Assembly (NCBI RefSeq): GCF_000964225.1
Contig: NZ_BAMZ01000004.1
Span: forward strand, 1-47,919
DNA: 47,919 nucleotides
Source: Acetobacter syzygii
GTDB lineage: Bacteria > Pseudomonadota > Alphaproteobacteria > Acetobacterales > Acetobacteraceae
Direction: 5' to 3'
The position numbers and the translations under genes were made by a program. The notes under the pieces were generated by a model that worked only from the letters and a program-made list of their open reading frames with translations, had not been told where the DNA came from and made no database searches. Positions within the stretch are counted from its first letter, which is position 1. Each line of letters starts with the position of its first letter. Of the stretch, positions 8,698 through 17,465 are shown piece after piece.

Positions 8698-10286
8698 ACC
8701 AGAGATGCTTGAGTATTCGTAATCTGGACATATGCTATAAACGCCAGAATACAACGCATCATGCGCTCAACGATGTGTCTCTTGATCTTCATGCGGGTGA
8801 AATACTGGCTCTGGTAGGAGAATCAGGTTCTGGTAAATCTACTTTAGGCCGTTCTGTGCTTGGCCTTTTGCCAGCAGCAGCAAGATTACAGAGTGGCAGT
8901 ATTCATCTTGGTACAAAAAATGTCACTCACCTTCCCGAACGCGAATGGAGATCTATTCGCGGGCAAAAAGTTGCACTTATTCCCCAAGATCCAGCTCATT
9001 CCCTCGACCCCGTGCGCACAATTGGTGCACAATTAGTCGAGGCTTTACATCCAGCAAGCACAAGCTTTCTGCTCAGGTATAATGCCAAAGCTGAAGCTGC
9101 TGCTCTACTGGATCAGATGGGTATTTCCCAACCTAAACAACGATTGGCACAATATCCACATGAACTTTCTGGAGGTATGAAGCAGCGTGTGCTTATCGCT
9201 GCCGCTATTGCCCAGCGTCCATCCCTTATTGTGGCCGATGAGCCGACAAGTGCTCTGGACGTTTCCGTTCAGGTGCAGATCATGACATTGCTGGCAAAAC
9301 TTCGACGAGAATTAAATACAGCTATCCTTTTTATTACTCATGACCTTGCTCTTGCAAGTGAACATACTGATCGTGTTGCTGTTTTGCATAATGGTAAGAT
9401 TTGCGAAATAGCTCCTACCAAACAGATTTTTCAGGCGCCACAAGCCTCCTATACGAAACGTTTGATTTCTGATCTACCTATTTTTCAAAAATCTCCAGAA
9501 AAAATACCATCGTCTTCACCTGATGTCATTACTGTCAAAAATCTTGGTTATACATATGCAAAGACTGCACATTCAGATCACCAACATACAATGCGAAATC
9601 TCTCTTTTTCTGTTTCAAAAGGTCGCACTTTGGGCATTGTTGGTGAATCCGGTTCTGGCAAAACGACACTCTTAAAGTGCTTATTAGGGCTGCTTACTCC
9701 ACAAACCGGCAGTATCCGAATACTCAACCAATATCCGTCTCAATTGCAAGGCCAAGCTCTCCGTGATCTAAGGCGTAAGGTACAATTTGTTTACCAGAAT
9801 CCTCATGTCTCTTTTGATCCGCGTTACACTGCACTGCAATCACTGGAAGAACCCTTGATTAACAGAGGAATTCAAAGTCGTTCACAACGCCAAAAAGCAA
9901 TAAACGATGTTCTTTTTAAAGTGCATCTAGATGCAACATTACTGGAACGCCGGATTTCTGCTTTATCCGGTGGACAAGCCCAAAGGTTGGCTCTGGCACG
10001 CGCACTTCTGTGCCAACCCGAAATTCTTATTCTAGACGAAGTTGTCTCTGCGCTTGATGTCTCTATTCAGGCAGAAATTTTATCGCTTCTTGAACAGATA
10101 CAGAATGATCTTAAATTAACTTATATTTTTGTTTCACACGATTTAACTGCAATCAAACGTCTAGCTCATGATGTTTTAATTCTAAAAAATGGAGAACAGG
10201 TTGAATACGGGAATACCAATCAAATTTTTCTAAAACCAAAAAATAAATATACAAAAAATTTAATAAACTCCATTCCAAAAATTTAA
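8694..10286 (+). CDS. Dual ATP-binding ABC transporter protein (fused DppD/DppF type)
   Basis: A 530-residue protein with two complete ABC ATPase domains. The first has Walker A GESGSGKST near residue 41, signature LSGGMKQR near 158 and Walker [13 protein letters not shown]. The second has Walker A GESGSGKTT near 317, signature LSGGQAQR near 425 and Walker B ILILDEVVSALD. In the second Walker B the usual EP is EV, but the catalytic Glu is kept. Fusing the two ATPases in one chain is common in this transporter type. It overlaps the second permease gene by 4 bases and closes the five-gene operon. The last 30 codons become noticeably AT-rich. Confidence 0.9.
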   Translation: MNQRCLSIRNLDICYKRQNTTHHALNDVSLDLHAGEILALVGESGSGKSTLGRSVLGLLPAAARLQSGSIHLGTKNVTHLPEREWRSIRGQKVALIPQDPAHSLDPVRTIGAQLVEALHPASTSFLLRYNAKAEAAALLDQMGISQPKQRLAQYPHELSGGMKQRVLIAAAIAQRPSLIVADEPTSALDVSVQVQIMTLLAKLRRELNTAILFITHDLALASEHTDRVAVLHNGKICEIAPTKQIFQAPQASYTKRLISDLPIFQKSPEKIPSSSPDVITVKNLGYTYAKTAHSDHQHTMRNLSFSVSKGRTLGIVGESGSGKTTLLKCLLGLLTPQTGSIRILNQYPSQLQGQALRDLRRKVQFVYQNPHVSFDPRYTALQSLEEPLINRGIQSRSQRQKAINDVLFKVHLDATLLERRISALSGGQAQRLALARALLCQPEILILDEVVSALDVSIQAEILSLLEQIQNDLKLTYIFVSHDLTAIKRLAHDVLILKNGEQVEYGNTNQIFLKPKNKYTKNLINSIPKI

Positions 10287-10561
10287 AATGCACCCAATGT
10301 TCATAATACAAAGAGATGATAGCATGTCCTACTTACTCAGACTGGCAGGGTAGCTATTGTCTTTGCAAGGTGACGCAGATAGATACCATTTTTCGGACTT
10401 CTGATTAAACTACGATCCTTCCTTTAAATGGAAAGGTTTTATGAGCAAGATCACGTTGAAACGATATTCAAATATATCCTGATCGAGGGTTACGCTGGAA
10501 GATATCCGGGGAGAGCAGACGCAGCGAGCATATCTCTCTCCCTTGATGATTATTAAGAGTT
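10287..10561. other. Intergenic region, possible decayed sequence
   Basis: No intact gene is visible. A dyad with arms near 10508-10515 (GGGGAGAG) and 10534-10542 (CTCTCTCCC) could form a hairpin, but there is no T-run next to it in either direction. The mixed composition suggests remnant DNA between two convergent units, although I cannot name a parent element. Confidence 0.3.
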
Positions 10562-11518
10562 TTAGGCTGATTTTTTCTTTTGAGATTCACTAATACGTCT
10601 CATAATATAAGCCCCTGCGGTAACAGGTTCATAATGAGATGCTTCTGTTTCTGGTAAACCCAGATCACTTGGGTCAATAACTGCATCAAAGTCAGGGTCA
10701 TAAAACGTAGCTATGGAAAAACGTTCTTTTCCTGATTTATTCAGCACGCGATGCATGTTTGAACGATATCTGTCATTGGACCAGCGACACAACAAGTCAC
10801 CAATATTAATAACCAGTGTGTCTGGAATAGGCACTGCAGATACCCATTCATTCTGAAGGTTCTGAACTTCCAATCCACCGGTATCATCCTGCCATAATAA
10901 CGTAATGCACCCATAATCAGTATGTGGCGCAACACCATAGGTTATGATTTCTGATTCAAAACGTGCTTCTGCGGGTGGGTACCAAATTGTTTGCGTTCTT
11001 TGTAGTGGATAATGATATTTTTTTTCGAAAAATTGACTTTCAAGATTCAACGAATGAGCAACAGCTTTCAACAGTATTTGTCCACATTCAGCAACAGCCT
11101 TGTAATAAGCTAAAAATGCATCCCTAAAAGCAGGGCGATCTTCAGGCCAAATATTTACTCCCTGCAGTTCATTCTTCGGTAGTTTTTGCTCAGATTCTGG
11201 AGAAAGTTCCGGTCCAATCTGATAAAACTCCTTATAGTCTGGCCGGGCTGCGCCATACATAATAGTACGATTTAGCGCATTAAATCCACGCACTGCCTGC
11301 TTAGGGCGATAACGTTCTTTTTCTGATAATGGTAAATGGAAAAAATCTAATGATTGTTTTTTTAACTCTTCGATACATTCAGTCGGAATACCATGATTTT
11401 TTATGTAACAAAACCCAGATGAAACAAACGCATCGTGAATTTTCTGTCCCACCAACGCATAATTACCAGTGTGGGCTGGAGCAAGATCAATAACGGGAAT
11501 AAAGGTATCTTGCGTCAT
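10562..11518 (-). CDS. 2-oxoglutarate/Fe(II) oxygenase, isopenicillin N synthase-like
   Basis: A 318-residue cytosolic protein with the DIOX_N domain (FIPVIDLAP... GFCYIKNHGIP) followed by a 2OG-Fe(II) double-stranded beta-helix. The iron ligands are H199 and D201 (APHTDYG) and H256 (NMHRV). The R266-x-S268 pair that binds 2-oxoglutarate carboxylate in the family is present. It probably hydroxylates or desaturates a small molecule with 2-oxoglutarate as cosubstrate; relatives include plant-type oxygenases and ethylene-forming enzymes. A strong ribosome site (GAGGAG) precedes the ATG. It is last in the minus-strand operon hisC-like, FAD dehydrogenase, hutD, oxygenase, so it is probably co-regulated with histidine catabolism. 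The substrate is unknown. Confidence 0.85.
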   Translation of the reverse strand: MTQDTFIPVIDLAPAHTGNYALVGQKIHDAFVSSGFCYIKNHGIPTECIEELKKQSLDFFHLPLSEKERYRPKQAVRGFNALNRTIMYGAARPDYKEFYQIGPELSPESEQKLPKNELQGVNIWPEDRPAFRDAFLAYYKAVAECGQILLKAVAHSLNLESQFFEKKYHYPLQRTQTIWYPPAEARFESEIITYGVAPHTDYGCITLLWQDDTGGLEVQNLQNEWVSAVPIPDTLVINIGDLLCRWSNDRYRSNMHRVLNKSGKERFSIATFYDPDFDAVIDPSDLGLPETEASHYEPVTAGAYIMRRISESQKKKSA

Positions 11519-11560
11519 TTTTTATCTTCTCCTCTTTTAAAGCTTGAGATAATCAGAATT

Positions 11561-12145
11561 TTATATTCTGATACAATACAGAGAACTTCCTGTCTCTTTA
11601 GGTATGAAAGTAGTATCCGGCATATTCTCAGATGAACAATACCAAACACTTCCCCGTGAAACAAAGGAACATGTACCTTTGAATTGCATTGTCCAGCCCC
11701 CTGTTGAAGGAAACAGGAAGTAATCTCTTTTTTCTTGTTCATTGCTTTGAATAGAAAAAGAAGTTTGATGCAGAGCAAACTCTATATTTTTTTCCACACT
11801 TTCTGGACAACGTATCATCAGGTTAAGTGCTTGCACGGCTCCATTTGTGCATGACGACAGCACCTGATCTTCCCCACAAAACGTATATGGTTTGCAGCAT
11901 GTTTCGAGCGTATGAAACCATGCTCCAGCTTTTTCGTGTAGCACAAGCGTGCCGGGACCAATCAGAGCAATTAACCGCTTCCAGCCTGCAAACGTGGAAA
12001 AAGGCGCATCGTGCAAAATATCTGCGACACTCAACCGCCACTCAGGTGGAGTATGCGCTCTATCCTCAGCAATAATGCGCGTTAATCCATGACCATTCCG
12101 CCATGCTACAGCGGCTGTATCTACCAAAAGCCGCTTTTGCCACAT
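11561..12145 (-). CDS. hutD: HutD family protein
   Basis: A 194-residue protein with the HutD/Ves cupin-like fold signature: an N-terminal VAWRNGHGLTRIIAED (normally WKNGGGxTREI), then EWRLSVADILHDAPFSTFAG, a GPGTLVL turn, and a late ALNLMIR motif. HutD proteins accompany histidine utilisation genes and are thought to act as governors or binders of a hut intermediate rather than as enzymes. The family GGG is GHG here. Its ATG shares one base with the upstream stop (TAATG), so translation is coupled to the FAD dehydrogenase. It lies about 17 kb from hutC rather than beside it. This HutD gene ties the left part of the island to histidine metabolism. Confidence 0.8.
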   Translation of the reverse strand: MWQKRLLVDTAAVAWRNGHGLTRIIAEDRAHTPPEWRLSVADILHDAPFSTFAGWKRLIALIGPGTLVLHEKAGAWFHTLETCCKPYTFCGEDQVLSSCTNGAVQALNLMIRCPESVEKNIEFALHQTSFSIQSNEQEKRDYFLFPSTGGWTMQFKGTCSFVSRGSVWYCSSENMPDTTFIPKETGSSLYCIRI

Positions 12146-13530
12146 TAGTTAACCAACTCTGGCAACATTTTACCGGGATTAAGGATATTATTAGGATCAA
12201 AGGTAGCTTTAAGCATCCACATAACATCCAGGGCATCGCGCCCATGCTCTCGCTCCATGAACTCTTTTTTGCCCAATCCTACACCGTGCTCTCCGCTACA
12301 AGCGCCTCCTAGAGACAACGCCCGTCCCACTATTTTACGATCGAGTTCAAGCGCGCGTTCCAAGCCATTATCTTCTGGAGGCACAAGAATAACCGTATGA
12401 AAATTACCATCTCCAACATGGCCTACAATCGGGGCAATAAGACCTGATTCTTCAATATCGCGCTTACTGCCAGTAATAAGCTCCGTAAGAGCAGAGACAG
12501 GAACAACAGCGTCTGTTGCAATACCGCGATGGTGAGGACGATAAGCCAAACAGGCCCAAAAAACATTATGTCGAGCCTTCCAGAGTTCATTTCGATCCTC
12601 TGGGTTATTGCTCCACATAAATCCTTTGCCGTTGTGGTCTGCAACAATGGCCTCCATAGTTTCCACCTGTTCGCTTACCGCAGCAGGGGCACCATGGAAT
12701 TCAAAAAACATTGTTGGTAAAACGTCATAGCCAGTCAATTTGGAATACTGGATACACGCATCCATCTGCACTTCATCCAGCAACTCCATACGCCCTATGG
12801 GCAGACCAAGCTGCATGGTGGTCACCGCAGTATTAACGGCATCTTCCAATCGATCAAACTGGCAGACTGCAGTAGCTATGGTTTCAGGCAAGCCATGCAG
12901 GCGTAATTGTACTTCCGTAATAATGCCAAGCGTGCCTTCCGACCCGACGAACAGACGGGTAAGATCATAACCCGTAGCGGATTTACGTACCCGTCCGCCT
13001 GTGCGGATAATGCGACCATCGGCCAACACAACTGTCAGACCTAATGCATTTTCTCGCATAGTACCGTAACGCACGGCCGCAGTACCAGACGCGCGTGTGG
13101 CACACATACCACCTAGAGTTGATTCTCCACCCGGATCAACAGGGAAAAACAACCCCGTGTCTCGTAGATAAGCATTCAACGCATGCCGCGTTACGCCAGC
13201 CTCGACCCTACAATCCAGATCTTCTGCATTCAACTCGACAATACGTGTCATACGGGAAAGGTCGAGGCTAATTCCATATTCGCTTGGAGTAACATGCCCT
13301 TCCAGAGAGGTGCCGCCACCAAACGCAACCACGGGCACCCCATACTGGTTACATGTTTTTAGGACAGCAGAAACCTCCTCTGTACTTTCCGCAAAAATGA
13401 CTGCACCAGGCAAACACGCTGGCTGCCATCCCTCCCCATGTGCATGATGATCACGCACAGATTCTCCGCGAGAAATACGGTCCCCAAACACTTCAGATAA
13501 ATGATTTAAAACACGTTCGAGTGCAGACAT
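12145..13530 (-). CDS. FAD-dependent 2-hydroxyacid dehydrogenase (GlcD/D-lactate dehydrogenase-like)
   Basis: A 461-residue flavoprotein of the VAO/PCMH type. It has the N-terminal FAD-binding segment VPVVAFGGGTSLEGHV with DPGGESTLGGMCATRASGT, and a C-terminal FAD-oxidase_C domain with the metal/substrate motif VGHVGDGNFH and GEHGVGLGK. Family members oxidise D-2-hydroxyacids (D-lactate, glycolate, D-2-hydroxyglutarate) to 2-keto acids, passing electrons to the respiratory chain or an acceptor. No signal peptide or membrane segment is seen. Its position between a hisC-like gene and hutD suggests a substrate such as D-imidazolelactate, giving imidazolepyruvate; this is inference. It lies 39 bases after the aminotransferase and overlaps hutD by one base. 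Confidence 0.85.
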   Translation of the reverse strand: MSALERVLNHLSEVFGDRISRGESVRDHHAHGEGWQPACLPGAVIFAESTEEVSAVLKTCNQYGVPVVAFGGGTSLEGHVTPSEYGISLDLSRMTRIVELNAEDLDCRVEAGVTRHALNAYLRDTGLFFPVDPGGESTLGGMCATRASGTAAVRYGTMRENALGLTVVLADGRIIRTGGRVRKSATGYDLTRLFVGSEGTLGIITEVQLRLHGLPETIATAVCQFDRLEDAVNTAVTTMQLGLPIGRMELLDEVQMDACIQYSKLTGYDVLPTMFFEFHGAPAAVSEQVETMEAIVADHNGKGFMWSNNPEDRNELWKARHNVFWACLAYRPHHRGIATDAVVPVSALTELITGSKRDIEESGLIAPIVGHVGDGNFHTVILVPPEDNGLERALELDRKIVGRALSLGGACSGEHGVGLGKKEFMEREHGRDALDVMWMLKATFDPNNILNPGKMLPELVN

Positions 13531-13569
13531 AACTCACTTTCCTGACCAGAAAACGATCAACCAGCAGGA

Positions 13570-14703
13570 TTATAGAACAAGATCAGCCAAGGCATTCATG
13601 ACTATGTTATTCTCTTCAGGCAGACCAATACTTATTCTAATCCAATTTTCAAAACCTGCTTCCTTCCAGGGTTTTATGATAATGCCCTGCTCCAACAACG
13701 CTACAGCCAGTTTATCTGCCTTCATGGAAGTGCGAACAAAAACAAAATTTGTCCATGTCGGCGCAACAAATAGACCTTTTGTTATCAGAAACTGCACCAC
13801 CCGTTCCCGTTCCGCAACAGTTTTGCGAACACAATCTTTCATATACGCAACATCGGCCAAAGCTGCGCACGCAGCGACCTGTGCTGGCATATTGGTGTTA
13901 AACGGGTCGCGCACGGTATCCAAAGCAGCAGAAATTTCGCCAGAAGACGTGAGTGCATACCCAATGCGTAAAGCTGCAAGGCCATATGCTTTTGAGAAAG
14001 TTCGCAAAATTATCCATGGCCGCTCCTGCTTTTCCAGAATAATGCGGGCATCGGGATACTCTGGGTCTTGTTCTGCGTATTCACGGTAAGCTTCATCCAC
14101 CACAATCAACGCATCAGGTGGACAAGAAGCAATAAGTTCTTGCAGTTCGTCCCCTTTCATCATGCAGCCAACGGGATTGGATGGGTTAGCAAACATGAGG
14201 ATTTTGGTCGGACTCTGTACTGCCTGCTGCAGTGCAGCGCAGTCAAATGTAGCTTGCTCCGTAATTGGCACGGCATCAACCACGGCTCCCATCATACGTG
14301 GGCAAATCTCATGCAGACCAAAAGCCGGCTTTACCGTAACAACCCGATCTTGGGGGGAAAGATAAGCCTCCGCAATCATGCGTATAATCTGCTCAGAGCC
14401 GTTACCAACAAGAGTGCGGTCCAGCTCGATACCACAAATCTTTGCTATATCCGAGCGCAACGTCATGGCAGCAGCATCAGGATAACGACCAAGGCGGCTT
14501 GCAAGATTATCCCACACAGCTTTTACCTGTGTAGATGGCCCATATGGATTTTCATTACTGCCGAGTTTGACAATATTTTTGAGACTGTACCGCCTCTGGA
14601 CCTCATCTTCTGACAGGCCTGCATTATAGCGCGGCAACCCGGAGACTTCTGGCCGACATAATGGCTGCCGAGCCAATCTAGAAAGAGCCACAGTGTCTGA
14701 CAT
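13570..14703 (-). CDS. hisC: Histidinol-phosphate aminotransferase-like PLP enzyme
   Basis: About 377 residues, a class I/II fold aminotransferase closest in appearance to HisC. It shows KLGSNENPYGPS near the N terminus, NPSNPVG in the middle, and the PLP lysine in RTFSKAYGLAALRIGY. HisC converts imidazole-acetol phosphate and histidinol phosphate, and some members also transaminate aromatic amino acids. Here the gene leads an operon with hutD and not biosynthetic his genes, so a catabolic role, such as interconverting histidine and imidazolepyruvate, is plausible. The frame is open to 14739, but ATG 14703 has a G-rich ribosome site and the 14739 ATG lies next to the proposed operator. The hisC symbol reflects family only. 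Confidence 0.83.
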   Translation of the reverse strand: MSDTVALSRLARQPLCRPEVSGLPRYNAGLSEDEVQRRYSLKNIVKLGSNENPYGPSTQVKAVWDNLASRLGRYPDAAAMTLRSDIAKICGIELDRTLVGNGSEQIIRMIAEAYLSPQDRVVTVKPAFGLHEICPRMMGAVVDAVPITEQATFDCAALQQAVQSPTKILMFANPSNPVGCMMKGDELQELIASCPPDALIVVDEAYREYAEQDPEYPDARIILEKQERPWIILRTFSKAYGLAALRIGYALTSSGEISAALDTVRDPFNTNMPAQVAACAALADVAYMKDCVRKTVAERERVVQFLITKGLFVAPTWTNFVFVRTSMKADKLAVALLEQGIIIKPWKEAGFENWIRISIGLPEENNIVMNALADLVL

Positions 14704-14741
14704 CGTGATGAACCCCCTGCCTAACGCGGTAGTTATCATTA

Positions 14742-14753
14742 ATGTATAGACAT
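14742..14753 (-). promoter_or_regulatory. HutC-type operator and promoter of the hisC-like operon
   Basis: The near-palindrome ATGTATAGACAT resembles the HutC operator core TTGTATATACAA. On the minus strand it directly follows a perfect TATAAT (plus-strand positions 14754-14759), so it would cover the transcription start of the hisC-like operon. The same arrangement (box just after the -10) occurs before hutU. A loose TTGGCT lies about 19 bases upstream of the -10. HutC is known as a GntR-type repressor induced by urocanate; binding here is inference. Confidence 0.6.
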
Positions 14754-14957
14754 ATTATAGCTGTAAAGAGAAAAAATCAGCCAAGCATAGGATGCAATAG
14801 TTTATTTTTGCACTCAAAGTCGCAGAAATGGCAGAAAACCGGGAAAATGTTTCGTTTTCAGAACGTCAATAAAAAAGTCTTAATAGGACTGAAAAGACTA
14901 AATTTACGCCGCAGATGTTTATGAAACACGAACAAGCACGTTTTTGCTTGACCGTGT

Positions 14958-14969
14958 GTGTACATACAA
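14958..14969 (+). promoter_or_regulatory. HutC-type operator inside the PhyH operon promoter
   Basis: GTGTACATACAA reads TTGTATGTACAC on the minus strand, close to HutC sites of the TTGTATGTACAA form. It fills the spacer between TTGACC (14948-14953) and an ATATGG/TATGGT -10 candidate at 14971-14977. Repressor binding there would block RNA polymerase. It matches the layout of the hutI promoter, where the box is also between -35 and -10. Confidence 0.6.
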
Positions 14970-15002
14970 CATATGGTTTTGATATCGGAACGTAAGGAAA
15001 AA

Positions 15003-15827
15003 ATGCTTATGGCACTTCCTATCTCCCCATTCACACTGGATGAAACAGCAGTCAAAGCGTTTCAAACAGAAGGTGTAACCATTGTAAGAGGTGCGTTTAC
15101 TGACTGGATAAAACCTCTGCGCACTGGTCTGGCTGCCACTATGGCCGCCCCCAGTCCTTTGGAGCGCTCTTACCGCCCAGAAGGGTCTGCTCCTTTTTTT
15201 CAAGATCTTTGCAACTGGCAACGCATTCCCCAGTTTCGGGATTTTGTAGAAAACTCTCCCGCTGCACAGGTTGCCGCACAACTCATGGAATCGCATGAAG
15301 TCCGCTTTTTCCATGACCATGAACTCGTAAAAGAACCTGGCACAACATTGGTTACACCATGGCATCAGGATAGCCCTTATTATTGTGTAACTGGTGATAA
15401 AACGTTGAGTTTATGGATTCCTCTCGATCCAGTTGACAAAGCCCATTGTCTGGAATGTGTAGCTGGTTCCCACTTATGGGGAGTAACACACCGTCCTCGA
15501 AGGTTTGATGGCTCTCGTCTTTATGAAAATGACACAATGCCCGAAATGCCGGACATTGATGCAAACCGCGCCGCCTATACCATTCGGAGTTGGGACTTAA
15601 CGCCGGGCGATGCCATTGCCTTTGACTTCCGCATGATTCATGGCGCACCTGCCACGACCGGGAATACTCAAAGTCGTCGTGTTTTTTCTGCCCGATGGGT
15701 GGGGGATAATGCCCGCTTTGCTAACCGCGGAGGCAAAGGCTCTCCTCCATTTCCACATGTTTCCCTGCAAGATGGAGACTTGTTGGATGGTCCAGATTTT
15801 CCTTTGATTTACAAATCTGCTTCCTGA
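15003..15827 (+). CDS. Phytanoyl-CoA dioxygenase (PhyH) family oxygenase
   Basis: About 274 residues, a 2-oxoglutarate/Fe(II) oxygenase of the PhyH/EctD type. Iron ligands H121 and D123 (PWHQDSPYY) and H213 (MIHGAP) are visible, followed by an arginine-rich SRRVFSARW segment that fits 2-oxoglutarate binding. Such enzymes hydroxylate free small molecules or acyl-CoAs. It is the first gene of the plus-strand operon with an amino acid ABC importer, divergent from the hisC-like operon and under a HutC-like box, so an imidazole compound or amino acid is a likely substrate (inference). AAGGA at 14994-14998 supports ATG 15003 or 15009; the frame opens at 14958, inside the proposed operator. Confidence 0.83.
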   Translation: MLMALPISPFTLDETAVKAFQTEGVTIVRGAFTDWIKPLRTGLAATMAAPSPLERSYRPEGSAPFFQDLCNWQRIPQFRDFVENSPAAQVAAQLMESHEVRFFHDHELVKEPGTTLVTPWHQDSPYYCVTGDKTLSLWIPLDPVDKAHCLECVAGSHLWGVTHRPRRFDGSRLYENDTMPEMPDIDANRAAYTIRSWDLTPGDAIAFDFRMIHGAPATTGNTQSRRVFSARWVGDNARFANRGGKGSPPFPHVSLQDGDLLDGPDFPLIYKSAS

Positions 15828-15852
15828 TTGAGATTAGAGGAGAAGAACTGGC

Positions 15853-16743
15853 ATGAAAAACTATTCTCTTTTTTTGTCCCGTGTTCTTCTTCTGGCTGGC
15901 AGTGTGGCCTTCCCTCATATCTGGCATACCTTTGCACAGGCGGAGTGTCTGGACGACATTCGTAAGGCCGGTGTACTGACAGCAGGCAATGCTTTATTGG
16001 GGGCCCGCCCCTCTCTATGGCAGGAACAAGACGGCACTTACCGCGGAATTGACGCTGATCTTTTACAAGAAATAACAAAGCGCCTTGGAATTCCACGCTG
16101 GCAATTTATTATTACAGAATGGACCACTCTGATTCCAGGCTTAAAGGTCGGACGATGGGATATTGTCCTTTCTGATCAAACCATAACTGAAGAACGCATG
16201 TTTTATGGGCATATTACTTACTCCCACCCATATTTCTTGCTTTATGATCGTATTATTGTTCTCGGTAACTCCCCATTTCATACTGTAGCGGATCTTAAAA
16301 ATGCAACGCTAGGGTCTGTTCTGGGGACGACAGATTCTCTTATGGCACATTCGTTGGTTGATAAAGGATTGGCCGCAAAGGTAAGTGATTTTAATACCTT
16401 CGGTGACCCTTTTGTCGCTCTAAGAAATGGGCAGATTGATGCCATTGTTGTCGACCAGGCAACATTAAAGGCTCAAAAAGAACATTTTGTAGATCTTCGC
16501 ACATTAGGCCCCCCCATTTTTTACGATGCCAAACCTGCGTGGAAAGAGGCGCAAGCCAAAGCTTCCTACAAGCTCGGTAGCGAAGGCATTGTAGTACGCG
16601 CCAACTGTCCCCGCCTTTTGCACGAAATTAACCGCGCCATGGATAGCATGAAGCAAGACGGAACCATTCGTACGATTTTAAAACGTTACAACGTGTGGGA
16701 AGAGCTTGAAGATAATCTCACACAGAATGAACAGGCGGAGTAG
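15853..16743 (+). CDS. Polar amino acid ABC transporter substrate-binding protein
   Basis: A 296-residue periplasmic binding protein of family 3 (SBP_bac_3). A signal peptide ends near AQA (residue 30). The two-lobe fold is marked by AGVLTAGNAL, GTYRGIDADLLQEITKRLG, RWDIVLSDQTITEERM and LGSVLGTTDS. These proteins bind polar amino acids such as histidine, arginine or glutamine. The co-regulation signals suggest histidine, an imidazole acid or a modified histidine as ligand. A strong GAGGAG ribosome site precedes the ATG, 25 bases after the PhyH stop. The two later transporter genes follow with tight spacing. Confidence 0.9.
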   Translation: MKNYSLFLSRVLLLAGSVAFPHIWHTFAQAECLDDIRKAGVLTAGNALLGARPSLWQEQDGTYRGIDADLLQEITKRLGIPRWQFIITEWTTLIPGLKVGRWDIVLSDQTITEERMFYGHITYSHPYFLLYDRIIVLGNSPFHTVADLKNATLGSVLGTTDSLMAHSLVDKGLAAKVSDFNTFGDPFVALRNGQIDAIVVDQATLKAQKEHFVDLRTLGPPIFYDAKPAWKEAQAKASYKLGSEGIVVRANCPRLLHEINRAMDSMKQDGTIRTILKRYNVWEELEDNLTQNEQAE

Positions 16744-16748
16744 GATAA

Positions 16749-17465
16749 ATGTCTGTTTTCTGGTCTGAATTACAAGAATATTTCCCGTTTTTGTTAATGG
16801 GCGCAAAAGTTACTCTTGAGCTTTCCTTTATTAGCATGGCGGGAGGAATGGTGCTGGGCTTTTTGGCTGCTATTGGCCGCCTTTCAGAAAACCGCCTCAT
16901 ACGCTGGCCGCTGGAGGCCTATGTAGAAATATGGCGCGACACCCCTCTTATTGTACAACTTTTGCTAATATATTTTTCATTGCCGGAATTTGGCATTGTT
17001 CTTTCCGGTTTCTGGGCTGGTGTTCTGGGACTGACTTTAAACTTGTCGGCCTATCTTTCTGAAGTGTACCGGGCTGCTATTATCGCGGTTGATCCGGGGC
17101 AAAAAGCAGCCGCGATCTCGTTAGGTATGTCTCCTTTTCAGGTTTATCGCCGGCTTATAGTGCCACAGGCTTTTGTGGCCTGTCTTCCAACACAAGGTGG
17201 ATACTTTATTGCCCTGCTTAAGGATTGCTCTCTTGTATCATTTATTTCAGTCAATGAACTCCTGCGTCATGCAACCATTGTGATTTCCAATACATTTGAC
17301 AGCATGAACACATACCTGATGGTTGCCGTAATTTATTTCTGCATGAGTTTTACCAGTGCGCGCTGTGTTGGATGGCTGGAACGAACCTTAACTCCGGCAC
17401 GCAGGAAAAAAGTAGTTATAAAACCAATCATGTCAGAATTGGCGGAAGAGGATAAGACCTTATGA
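16749..17465 (+). CDS. Polar amino acid ABC transporter permease
   Basis: A 238-residue inner-membrane protein of the HisM/GlnP type with about five membrane segments. It carries the family motif EIWRDTPLIVQLLLIYF and the coupling loop AAAISLGMSPFQVYRRLIVPQA. Only one permease gene is present, so the transporter probably uses a homodimer, which is common in this family. It starts 5 bases after the binding protein and overlaps the ATPase gene by four bases (ATGA). The last 20 residues are charged and cytosolic. Confidence 0.9.
   Translation: MSVFWSELQEYFPFLLMGAKVTLELSFISMAGGMVLGFLAAIGRLSENRLIRWPLEAYVEIWRDTPLIVQLLLIYFSLPEFGIVLSGFWAGVLGLTLNLSAYLSEVYRAAIIAVDPGQKAAAISLGMSPFQVYRRLIVPQAFVACLPTQGGYFIALLKDCSLVSFISVNELLRHATIVISNTFDSMNTYLMVAVIYFCMSFTSARCVGWLERTLTPARRKKVVIKPIMSELAEEDKTL

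Noticed and set aside
10287..10561. Insertion sequence remnant
   Set aside because: No terminal inverted repeats, target duplication or transposase motif could be read.
13570..14703. Histidine biosynthesis role for the hisC-like gene
   Set aside because: Not excluded, but no other biosynthetic his gene is present and the operon contains hutD and a HutC-like box; catabolic use is favoured.
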